Origin: Bacteroidia bacterium
Lineage (GTDB): Bacteria > Bacteroidota > Bacteroidia > Bacteroidales > Paludibacteraceae
Length of the DNA stretch: 52,724 bases
Assembly (NCBI GenBank): GCA_009929445.1
Contig: SAAL01000010.1
Coordinates: forward strand, 1 to 52,724
Direction of reading: 5' to 3'
Numbering within the stretch: position 1 is the first letter of the stretch; each line of letters opens with the position of its first letter. This document shows positions 18,043 through 24,968 of the stretch, piece by piece. The position numbers and the translations under genes were made by a program. The notes under the pieces were generated by a model that searched no databases, was not told the origin of the DNA, and worked only from the letters and a program-made list of their open reading frames with translations.

Positions 18043-18182
18043 ATAACTCTCTGTCCTTCGGACATCTCCCTTTATCAAAAGGGAGAATAAGTGTGTGTAA
18101 ATTTGCTGTATTTACTAATTCTTACAGTCCAAGAGTCTCCCCTTCGGGGAGACCTGCCTGCCGCAGGCAGGTTTAGAGGGGC
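18043..18182. mobile_element. Hybrid junction element (140 bp) between DUF559 and NamZ
   Basis: The left end (18043-18088) matches the 137-bp family (CTGTCCTTCGGACATC, then TCCCTTTATCAAAAGGGA). The right end (18136-18182) is a G/C-run end, TCTCCCCTTCGGGGAGA then TTTAGAGGGGC, with a nested perfect palindrome CCTGCCTGCCGCAGGCAGG. The two families thus meet in one unit of the usual length. It ends 2 bp before the NamZ stop codon. With 17849-17985 it accounts for most of the 391 bp without a gene here. Confidence 0.65.
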
Positions 18183-18184
18183 TT

Positions 18185-19456
18185 TTATTTATAAAACCAA
18201 TATTTCTTCGCCAATTTCTTCCAACTCTCCACATCTTTATCCCAGTATGCTTTAGCATCTTCCCAGCGGTTGCGTTTGCTGAAAAGGGTGCGGATTTGGT
18301 CGGTACCGCAGACTTTGTCAAACATCCCGAACCGGTTTTCGCCAGCATTTTTCAGCACATCGTGTTCGGGGTAAAGGCTGGCAACTTCCTGCATCACATA
18401 AAATTGTATCTCGCTCAAATTAGCCTTTTCATAATTCATAATATGCACTTCAACGCCTTCAATCTGCTTTCCTTGTGAAACGGAATAATATGGCTTGGCG
18501 TACAATGGGCGGAAAATGATTCCGGGTAAGTTTAATGCATTCAGTGCATCGGTCAGCTCGGTGGCGTTAATCCATTCTGCCCCGAACATGCGGAACGGAA
18601 GGGTGTAGCCCACGCCGATGGACATGTAGTACAACTCGCCCAAAATTCCGGAAACCGGGTAGAAAAACGACGTTTCGGCCGTGGGAATGTGTGGCGACGA
18701 AAGTACCCACTGCAGGCCGGTTTGGTCGTAAGTCATCTTGCGTTTCCAGCCTTTCATTTTTACTACGGAAAGCTTGCAGGGCTTGTTTCCGAGCGATGGT
18801 TCGCCGTTGAGCATCTGTGCCAGTTCGCCGGGCGTAAGTCCGTACACGTACGGGATTTTGAATTGGCTGACAAAGGAAATAAAACCGTCTTCGGCATAAT
18901 TTCCTTCCACTTTCAGTCCGCCAAGCGGGTTCGGGCGGTCGAGCACCACAAATTCGATATTATTTTCAGCACAAGCCTGCATTGCCAGCCCCATGGTGCT
19001 GATGTAGGTAAATGAGCGACAGCCAATATCCTGAATATCATATACTAATATGTCAATTCCTTTCAGCATTTCGGGCTTAGCCTTGCGGGTGCTACCGTAA
19101 AGCGAGTAGACCGGCAATCCCGTTTTCGGATCGGTAATATCGTCCACTTTATCGCCTGCATGGGCATTGCCGCGAACGCCGTGCTCCGGTCCGAAAAGCG
19201 CCACCAGATTAACATTCGGTGCTTCGTGTAAAATGTCGATGGTGGATTTCAGGTTATTATCCACGCCCGTCGGGTTGGTAATTAAACCCACCCGTTTTCC
19301 CTGCAAGATTTTGAAATTCTGTGAATTAAGCACTTCAACGCCGGTTTGAATGCGGGGAGATTGGGCAAAAACAGGCATTGTGAAAAGTATCAACAACAAA
19401 ATGCCCCCTAACCCCCTGAAGGGGGAATGGAGAACATTTATCAAAATTTTTGTCAT
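18185..19456 (-). CDS. namZ: Exo-beta-N-acetylmuramidase NamZ-like protein (DUF1343), copy 1
   Basis: A 423-aa secreted member of DUF1343, the family of the B. subtilis exo-muramidase NamZ (YbbC, GH171), which releases MurNAc from the non-reducing end of peptidoglycan chains. Visible motifs: LFGPEHGVRG (Glu91, candidate catalytic residue), VYDIQDIGCRSFTYIS, LDRPNPLGG and GVGYTLPF. The product would feed the MurT-MurK-MurQ steps encoded downstream. The signal peptide is chimeric: after MTKILINVLH comes SPFRGLGG, encoded by the repeat end at 19403-19426, then the hydrophobic core ILLLILFTMPVFAQ. Confidence 0.87.
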   Translation of the reverse strand: MTKILINVLHSPFRGLGGILLLILFTMPVFAQSPRIQTGVEVLNSQNFKILQGKRVGLITNPTGVDNNLKSTIDILHEAPNVNLVALFGPEHGVRGNAHAGDKVDDITDPKTGLPVYSLYGSTRKAKPEMLKGIDILVYDIQDIGCRSFTYISTMGLAMQACAENNIEFVVLDRPNPLGGLKVEGNYAEDGFISFVSQFKIPYVYGLTPGELAQMLNGEPSLGNKPCKLSVVKMKGWKRKMTYDQTGLQWVLSSPHIPTAETSFFYPVSGILGELYYMSIGVGYTLPFRMFGAEWINATELTDALNALNLPGIIFRPLYAKPYYSVSQGKQIEGVEVHIMNYEKANLSEIQFYVMQEVASLYPEHDVLKNAGENRFGMFDKVCGTDQIRTLFSKRNRWEDAKAYWDKDVESWKKLAKKYWFYK

Positions 19457-19535
19457 AAATAGATTTGTTTTATATTCTTTCTAAATAAGTTAATTTTCAA
19501 CTTGAATGTTGCTTCTTCCTTTAAGGGGTTAGGGG
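19403..19535. mobile_element. Repeat-bounded junction element 7 (133 bp)
   Basis: Left end 19403-19426 is GCCCCCTAACCCCC followed by TGAAGGGGGA and lies inside the NamZ signal-peptide codons. The right end 19517-19535, TCCTTTAAGGGGTTAGGGGC, is a shortened inverted copy that stops 6 bp before the SpoIID/LytB stop codon. The NamZ start codon (19456) lies in the AT-rich core. Confidence 0.66.
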
Positions 19536-19541
19536 CAGATT

Positions 19542-21254
19542 TCAATACCACTTCTCAATCTTTGCCCCGATGTAATAATGCAATAATATTTCTTCGTACG
19601 AATAACCTTCTTCTCCCATCACCGCAGCGCCTATCTGGCACAGTCCCACACCATGACCCCAGCCGGCGCCGGTCAGAATGAATGTTGACGGGATTTCACT
19701 TTCTTCTGAAAATTCTCTATCCACCACAAAGGCAGAACTGTATAAATGACTTTCGGATAATGTACGTCTTATTTCAAGTTCTTTGCCGATAATCCGGGTT
19801 TGTTTTGTTCCAACGATTTTCAGCTGAACCAATCGCCCCGAAGTTCCCCGTTCTATCGGCACAAAATCAATGATTTCCCCGTAATCCACGCCCGAACGTT
19901 TCAAAATTAAGGCTGAAAGTTCCTCTTGCGAATATTCCACTTTCCAGCGGTAGAAATCGGTTGTTTCCTGATCGTAATTATTCAGTACCTGAGATAGAAT
20001 TTGCTTGTCCCTTGTGTTGCAAAAAGCATCGGGTGAAGTTCTGATCCATTTTTGAGCTTCGTTTTCTACGGTCAGATCGGGTAGAAAAGTGTCTGATTTA
20101 TAGTCCCTTGTTTTACGAAGGTAAGGGTGATACACATCGTCCCAGCAATTTTGAAACTCCTCAAACACGCCACCACAGCATTTAGAAAAACGGGCATCAC
20201 AAATCTTATTATCGTAAATCAGTACTTGTCCGTAAGTTTCCACGATTGCCTGCTTCACAATTTCCGTGGAAGCACGCGTAATACCCTGATAACGCTGGCA
20301 ATGGTCATCGGCACACACGTCGAAATTGGTGTGAGCATCGCGTTCGTACCAGAGAAGCCCGGCCCCTCCCGACCTCCCAGCCCCCCAACCCCCTGAAGGG
20401 GGAGTTTTTGTGCGTAATTCGAGTTTTATCTGATTTAGAGTGTTTTCAATATCAAATAATACTTCTTCATTTGTAAATCGAATGATTTCATAACCATGTT
20501 TATTCAGTAGTTGTGTTCTAAGTTTGTCATATTCTTGTACATCAGGTTCATTGTGATATTTTCCATCAACTTCGACAACTAATTTTTTGCTTAAACATAC
20601 AAAGTCAACAATACAATCATCTATAATATGCTGTCTTCTAAACTTATATCCATCGATATTTTTCCCTTTTAAATTTTCCCAAAGAAAATTTTCAGCATCT
20701 GTTGGGTTATGACGATTTATAAGTGCCAATTCCTTTAATCGCGAGTACAAAGGTGGATATGCGCTCTTTACTCCCCCTTTAGGGGGTTGGGGGGCCGGTC
20801 TGTTGTATTTTGGGGCCAACACCCAACTTCTCGAAATTACCGCATGTGCTTTCAATAATTCCAGCGATGCTGTGGCGCTCATCTCAGATGAAATTACGCT
20901 GGTCAGGTATTCTTCCACCGAAATCACGTTGATGACAGTAAGTTTTTCGTTTTCAACAATAATTTTCAACGCTCCCTTAAAACGCTGATTTTCTTTCCGT
21001 TCCCAGTGAAAATTGATGCCGATAGTAACATTAAACAATTCAAAAGAATCGGTTTCTTCCTGTTGTGGTGTGAAAACCAATTCGTTGTGAAAACTGCCGT
21101 TCCAATGGATTTTTCCATCACAAAATTCTACAGTTTGATTACCAAAAAACTCCTTTCCATTGCATAAATAAGCATTTAGCAACGAAAAATCAATTTTCGA
21201 TTCAAACATTATTCCAACAGAAAGTTTTGGTTCTTGCATAGAAATAGATATCAT
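19542..21254 (-). CDS. SpoIID/LytB-domain protein interrupted in frame by a DUF559 nuclease insert
   Basis: A 570-aa chimera. Residues 1-150 and about 300-570 together make a normal SpoIID/LytB protein: VISVEEYLTSVISSEMS (Glu124 at the likely catalytic position), KAHAVISRSW, then after the insert FDVCADDHCQRYQG and the C-terminal GAGWGHGVGLCQIGA. SpoIID proteins cleave peptidoglycan glycan strands; LytB relatives enhance amidases. Residues about 153-292 are foreign: PQPPKGG, then a complete DUF559 domain (FRRQHIIDDCIVDFV, VVEVDGKYHN, YEIIRFTNEEVL), then KTPPSGGWGAG. The insert is bounded by inverted repeat ends at 20380-20403 and 20772-20795. The frame stays open throughout, so a fusion protein could be made. 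No obvious N-terminal signal peptide is seen. Confidence 0.85.
   Translation of the reverse strand: MISISMQEPKLSVGIMFESKIDFSLLNAYLCNGKEFFGNQTVEFCDGKIHWNGSFHNELVFTPQQEETDSFELFNVTIGINFHWERKENQRFKGALKIIVENEKLTVINVISVEEYLTSVISSEMSATASLELLKAHAVISRSWVLAPKYNRPAPQPPKGGVKSAYPPLYSRLKELALINRHNPTDAENFLWENLKGKNIDGYKFRRQHIIDDCIVDFVCLSKKLVVEVDGKYHNEPDVQEYDKLRTQLLNKHGYEIIRFTNEEVLFDIENTLNQIKLELRTKTPPSGGWGAGRSGGAGLLWYERDAHTNFDVCADDHCQRYQGITRASTEIVKQAIVETYGQVLIYDNKICDARFSKCCGGVFEEFQNCWDDVYHPYLRKTRDYKSDTFLPDLTVENEAQKWIRTSPDAFCNTRDKQILSQVLNNYDQETTDFYRWKVEYSQEELSALILKRSGVDYGEIIDFVPIERGTSGRLVQLKIVGTKQTRIIGKELEIRRTLSESHLYSSAFVVDREFSEESEIPSTFILTGAGWGHGVGLCQIGAAVMGEEGYSYEEILLHYYIGAKIEKWY
20380..20795 (-). mobile_element. 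416-bp repeat-bounded DUF559 cassette inserted in the spoIID/lytB-like gene
   Basis: The left end (20380-20403) is GCCCCCCAACCCCC followed by TGAAGGGGGA and the right end (20772-20795) is TCCCCCTTTAGGGGG followed by TTGGGGGGC: inverted copies of the ends of the cargo-free junction elements nearby. Between them lies one complete DUF559 nuclease domain on the minus strand, in frame with the host gene. Because the SpoIID/LytB homology resumes on both sides, the unit from left end to right end is the inserted piece, which fixes the polarity of the whole element family. I cannot see a clear target-site duplication. Confidence 0.8.
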
Positions 21255-21322
21255 AAAGTAGAATTGTTGCCTAAATACATAAAAATAAAAACGATTAAAT
21301 ATTGACCATTTGCACTCGTTGC

Positions 21323-21342
21323 TCCCTTTTAGGGGTTGGGGG
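21323..21342. repeat. Single repeat end at the glycosyltransferase stop codon
   Basis: TCCCTTTTAGGGGTTGGGGG is a lone right-type end; no matching left end is found before the SpoIID start at 21254. It encodes the C-terminal TPNP and the TAA stop of the glycosyltransferase. It is probably the remnant of a decayed junction element. Confidence 0.6.
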
Positions 21343-22828
21343 TTTTATTCATCTTCACTCTTGCCTGCAATTCCCAGGTCCTGATCCGGTCTTTGTACGT
21401 ATTGTGTCCGTTCATTTTCACCACATCAAGCGAAGCATCCGAATTGTCGTCCCAGCGGCGGCAAAGGTATATCACATCGTAGATACGTCCGATTTGGTAC
21501 TCGCGGCTCACACGCAATCCCACTGCGTAGTCTTCACCGTATTTTGTGGTAGGGAAATTGATTTGACGAAGCATGGGTACATAAAAACCTCGGGGAGCAC
21601 CTAATCCGTTGATGCGCAAGGCGTTGTTTCTTCCGTTGTCGGGTGTCCACTCTTTGTGGTCAATCACTCCGGGCGGAATCATTTCCAGGTCAAAATTGGT
21701 CAGTTTATACGTACCCACTACCATGGCGCAGTTCTGTTCGTAAAACGCATCCACGAATTTTTGCACCGTATTTTCGTCGGAATACAGGTCGTCACTGTCT
21801 AACTGAAGGGCAAATTTTCCACACCTGGGATCATGAAACGCTGCATTCCAGTTGCCGCCTATTGCATGGTAGGATGTATCCTGCGCAATGTAAATCAGTT
21901 TTGGATTGTCCATGAATTTTTTTATGACATCCACCGTTCCGTCTTCGGAATTATCATCCACCACAATCACATTGTAAGGAAAGGTGGTTTTTTGGTTTAA
22001 GGCCGACTGAATGGCATCTCCAATGGTTTTCACGCGGTTTTTACACGGAATAATCACCGATGCTTCCATTTCAAAATTATCCTCGGTGAATTCAATGTGT
22101 TTGAAGTTTGGTTCCAAATATCCGCCGATATCTTTCAGATGTTGTGTGCAGGCCTGCTCCATTTCAATCTGAACAATGCGGTTTTTCGGATCGACATAAT
22201 CAAATATCTTTTCTCCGGTTTTTCGGGTGTCGTTTTCTATTTCATAATACAGGAATTCGTTGATATGTACCAGGTCGCCTTTTTGTGAAACTTTCAGACG
22301 TAAATCGTATAATCCGGCGAAGTCGTAGTCAGCGTCCATTCGTTGAACTGCTTCTTTCAGTGCCGATGTGCGATAAAGCAGCACGGAACCAAAGTCAAAA
22401 TCGTCGCGCAGCGAACCCATCTGATAACCGATCACAGGTGCTTCCTGGCGAACGTTGTTGGCTTCTTTGAAATGGTCGGAATAGGTCATGGCTGCGTTTG
22501 AATCTTCGGCAATAGCCACCATCCGTTCAATGGAGTAATTCACCCATTTCAGTGTGGTGGTTTTGGTGTAAATCATCGTGTAATCCGCATCGGCTTTAGC
22601 AGCTATTTTTTGGATAGCATCTGTTGATTTAAGACTCTTGGTTTCAATCACTTCACAACCTTCTACAGCCGGAAGTTGAGTGGTTGCCACTAAATAAATT
22701 TTATCAACCAGTGTTGATTTTTTCAGGTTTTGAATGGTCTGAGACACCTGTGCAGCCTCCTCGTAAGGAATAAAGCAATTAATTGAGCGGCCTCCAATCC
22801 CTGAAGGGGAGTTACTGAATTTTGTCAT
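21329..22828 (-). CDS. Family 2 glycosyltransferase with tandem GT-A-like domains
   Basis: About 499 aa from the ATG at 22828. An upstream in-frame ATG at 22882 would add 18 residues coded by a noncoding-looking repeat and is rejected. The C-terminal half is a clear GT2 domain: EASVIIPCKNRVKTIGDAI, VIVVDDNSEDGTVDV and the DxD-type LQLDSDDLYSD, with a late GEDYAVGLR. The N-terminal half looks like a degenerate GT-A domain without an obvious DxD. It should transfer a sugar from a nucleotide donor in the cytoplasm; the acceptor is unknown. The residues NSPSGIGGR after the start are encoded by the repeat end at 22791-22810, and the C-terminal TPNP by the end at 21323-21342. Confidence 0.82.
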   Translation of the reverse strand: MTKFSNSPSGIGGRSINCFIPYEEAAQVSQTIQNLKKSTLVDKIYLVATTQLPAVEGCEVIETKSLKSTDAIQKIAAKADADYTMIYTKTTTLKWVNYSIERMVAIAEDSNAAMTYSDHFKEANNVRQEAPVIGYQMGSLRDDFDFGSVLLYRTSALKEAVQRMDADYDFAGLYDLRLKVSQKGDLVHINEFLYYEIENDTRKTGEKIFDYVDPKNRIVQIEMEQACTQHLKDIGGYLEPNFKHIEFTEDNFEMEASVIIPCKNRVKTIGDAIQSALNQKTTFPYNVIVVDDNSEDGTVDVIKKFMDNPKLIYIAQDTSYHAIGGNWNAAFHDPRCGKFALQLDSDDLYSDENTVQKFVDAFYEQNCAMVVGTYKLTNFDLEMIPPGVIDHKEWTPDNGRNNALRINGLGAPRGFYVPMLRQINFPTTKYGEDYAVGLRVSREYQIGRIYDVIYLCRRWDDNSDASLDVVKMNGHNTYKDRIRTWELQARVKMNKTPNP

Positions 22829-23002
22829 AATGTTATGTGTTTGTTTTTGAACACCAATTTCACGAATTTCTTGAATAAACACGATTTTCTCAATTTAAAA
22901 ATTTGTGTGTTTTGTGTAATTTGTGTTCGATTTATTTATACTTATTTTATTTCGCATTTTTTGATAAATTGTATTTCTTATTCCCCTTAAAGGGTTATGG
23001 GG
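22791..23002. mobile_element. Junction element 10 (212 bp) with an inner AACAC/GTGTT repeat
   Basis: Degenerate outer ends CCTCCAATCCCTGAAGGGGA (22791-22810) and TTCCCCTTAAAGGG then TTATGGGG (22981-23002) are inverted copies of the family ends. In the core lies a second inverted repeat of another type: GAACACCAATTTCACGAA (22848-22865) against the complement of TTTGTGTAATTTGTGTTC (22913-22930). The element supplies the first codons of the glycosyltransferase and the last codons of the metallophosphoesterase. Confidence 0.55.
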
Positions 23003-24842
23003 TGTATTTTAACAGGCTCACCTCCCCACTCGCCGTCGTTACCAGCACGGTTTTTTTTCCTGTCGGCAAAACGGTATTCACCAACGAATTGCCAATTTTA
23101 TGTTTCCAGATTACCTTTCCGGTCAATGCTTCCAATGCAAAGATAAGTCCGTTTTTGGTACTTCCATATACAATTCCACTCTTTTCCACGAGCATTGAAG
23201 GGTTGTGTTCGTAACCGTAACCTATGTTGCCCGACCAGATTTTCTGGGGCGTTTCGTTTTGCGATGAATAACAAACCACGCTGTCCTGCATGGTTTTAGC
23301 GTAAATGCGGTTGCCATCTTCGGAAATGCCGATGCTTTCACGCACCATCGATTGTTTGGTTCGCCAGCTGGTTTTGCCGGTTTCAAGGTCGATGGCTGTC
23401 ATCGCACGTTCGGGATCCACAACGAATACTTTCCCATTCGCAGAAACCGGCCAAACCGCAGCGGGTGAATAATGCGTGCTTTTGATGCCGTTTGTCCATT
23501 GCCATACGAGATTTCCGGTATTTTTCTCCAAAGCATACAAAAAAGTATCCCAGGCTCCAAAAATTACTTTATTATTGATTATCAGTGGTTTTGTTTCCAC
23601 ATAGCCTTTCAGTTTGTCGAAAATCCAGTTCACTTTTCCCGATTTTACTTCGATGGCTCTGAACGAATTGTCGCTTCCGCCCACGTAAGCAATCCCATCT
23701 TCAATCGTAACTGTTCCCAGAACGGCTTCATTTGTCGGAATTTTCCAAATTTGCTTGCCGGTTTTGGCGTTTACTCCGTAAATATTTTTATCGGCAGAGC
23801 CAAAAACAACAATGCCATCAGCAACTGCAGGTGTTCCCACAATTCTTTGTCCTGTTTGGAAACTCCATTGCTTTTTACCGTTTTTTAGATTGTAGCTTGT
23901 TAATTTACCCAAATCATCGCCCACGAAAACGTTCTTTTTCCACATCGCAGGCGAACTGTATATTCCAATTCCCGTTTTCATGAGCCATTTTTCTTTTACA
24001 TTCGGAAAAAATTGGTTGACCGAAAAATCGGGATATTTCCTGTCGCTCCCTTTTTCGTCGAAATATTGCTCTTTCATCGAAAGGGCCACCCAGCGTTTTG
24101 GCTCACCGCCGATAGTTTGTTCGTAAACTATCAGGCTATCGGCCGTAACGGAGTAAACCGAATATCCGCCTACGTCGGCTTTTGCACGGAGGTTAGAGCG
24201 ATTAATCAAGCCGGGAATTCCATCATAGGCAAAAACAGCGTTGCGGTGATAATGTCCGCCCAAAATCGCCCGAATGTTGTGCGTCCGGACCGCATCGGTC
24301 AGCTCGTACCAGTTGTCCACATCGCCGTATTGAAGCGGGTAGTGGGTAGCAAGAATTACCGGCTGTGTTTTCTCTTTTTTACTCAATTCATCTTTCAACC
24401 AGGTGATATCCTGTGGTGAAACATGTCCATCGGCCATTCGCAAAAACGGTCCGGTATTAAATCCGAAAAACCGTACACCTTTGTGTTCAAAAGCAAACTT
24501 ATCATCCCCGAAAATCTGTGCAAAATCGGTATGTCCCGATGCGCTCCATTTCGTTTCGTGATTGCCCGAAGTGATGTAATACGGTATGTTCAATTTGTCG
24601 AGAAGCTCTTTCGCCTTTTCCAGCGAAACCTTATCACCAAACTCCGTTACATCGCCCGTAACCAGTACAAATTCAATTTCAGGTGTATTATTTATTTGTT
24701 TCAACGAATTTTCCAAATCTTCTACTGCGGTTGTGTTTTGTGTGATATGTAAATCAGTCAAAAGTGCGAAATGGAAGGGCTCCACCCCGTACAAAACACC
24801 GATTTGGGAAATTACAAATAATATGGTTAGTTTGAGTTTCAT
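22995..24842 (-). CDS. Metallophosphoesterase fused to a PQQ-type beta-propeller
   Basis: A 615-aa secreted protein with a signal peptide (first 19 residues). Residues about 22-250 are a calcineurin-type metallophosphoesterase: LLTDLHIT, VTGDVTEFGD, SGNHETKW, THYPLQYG and GGHYHRN supply the metal ligands. Residues about 280-615 contain repeated blades such as GIGIYSSPAMWKKNVFVGDD and TPAVADGIVVFGSADKNIYG, the PQQ_2/BamB-like propeller pattern. The phosphatase substrate is unknown; the propeller may bind a ligand or anchor the enzyme in a complex. Its place between the glycosyltransferase and an amidase suggests a cell-envelope glycan role. The C-terminal YTP and the TAA are encoded by the repeat end at 22981-23002. 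Confidence 0.85.
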   Translation of the reverse strand: MKLKLTILFVISQIGVLYGVEPFHFALLTDLHITQNTTAVEDLENSLKQINNTPEIEFVLVTGDVTEFGDKVSLEKAKELLDKLNIPYYITSGNHETKWSASGHTDFAQIFGDDKFAFEHKGVRFFGFNTGPFLRMADGHVSPQDITWLKDELSKKEKTQPVILATHYPLQYGDVDNWYELTDAVRTHNIRAILGGHYHRNAVFAYDGIPGLINRSNLRAKADVGGYSVYSVTADSLIVYEQTIGGEPKRWVALSMKEQYFDEKGSDRKYPDFSVNQFFPNVKEKWLMKTGIGIYSSPAMWKKNVFVGDDLGKLTSYNLKNGKKQWSFQTGQRIVGTPAVADGIVVFGSADKNIYGVNAKTGKQIWKIPTNEAVLGTVTIEDGIAYVGGSDNSFRAIEVKSGKVNWIFDKLKGYVETKPLIINNKVIFGAWDTFLYALEKNTGNLVWQWTNGIKSTHYSPAAVWPVSANGKVFVVDPERAMTAIDLETGKTSWRTKQSMVRESIGISEDGNRIYAKTMQDSVVCYSSQNETPQKIWSGNIGYGYEHNPSMLVEKSGIVYGSTKNGLIFALEALTGKVIWKHKIGNSLVNTVLPTGKKTVLVTTASGEVSLLKYTP

Positions 24843-24852
24843 TGTGATAATT

Positions 24853-24968
24853 TATCCCTACGGGGAATGTTCTTCCTTTTTTTATCCTGCTATTGATATT
24901 TATCGCCTACGGGAAATTTTCCCCCTTTGAGAATCTGTCCCGAATTTGTTTCGGGATGGTTAAGGGGC
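24853..24968. mobile_element. Junction element 11 (about 116 bp, nested hairpin)
   Basis: The left end is weak (ATCCCTACGGGGAAT, 24854-24868). The right end 24920-24968 starts TCCCCCTTTGAGAATCTG, carries the nested palindrome CCCGAATTTGTTTCGGG, and finishes GGTTAAGGGGC. The nested arrangement matches element 2, including the shared TGTCCCG. It spans the start of the metallophosphoesterase gene's upstream region and the stop of the amidase gene. Confidence 0.5.

Noticed and set aside
18115-18348. Small minus-strand open frame across the NamZ 3' end
   Set aside because: It is out of frame with NamZ and runs through the repeat element; no recognisable protein features.
17437-21254. DUF559 nucleases as part of a restriction-modification or Vsr repair system
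   Set aside because: No DNA methyltransferase, specificity subunit or MutL/MutS-like gene lies anywhere in the window; the domains sit alone within repeats.
19542-21254. SpoIID/LytB gene as a frameshifted pseudogene
   Set aside because: The insert keeps the frame open and the SpoIID residues on both sides look intact; a chimeric protein or an excisable insert fits better.
22829-22882. Upstream ATG adding 18 residues to the glycosyltransferase
   Set aside because: The extra codons lie in an AACAC-type noncoding repeat, and the ATG at 22828 starts the plausible N-terminus.
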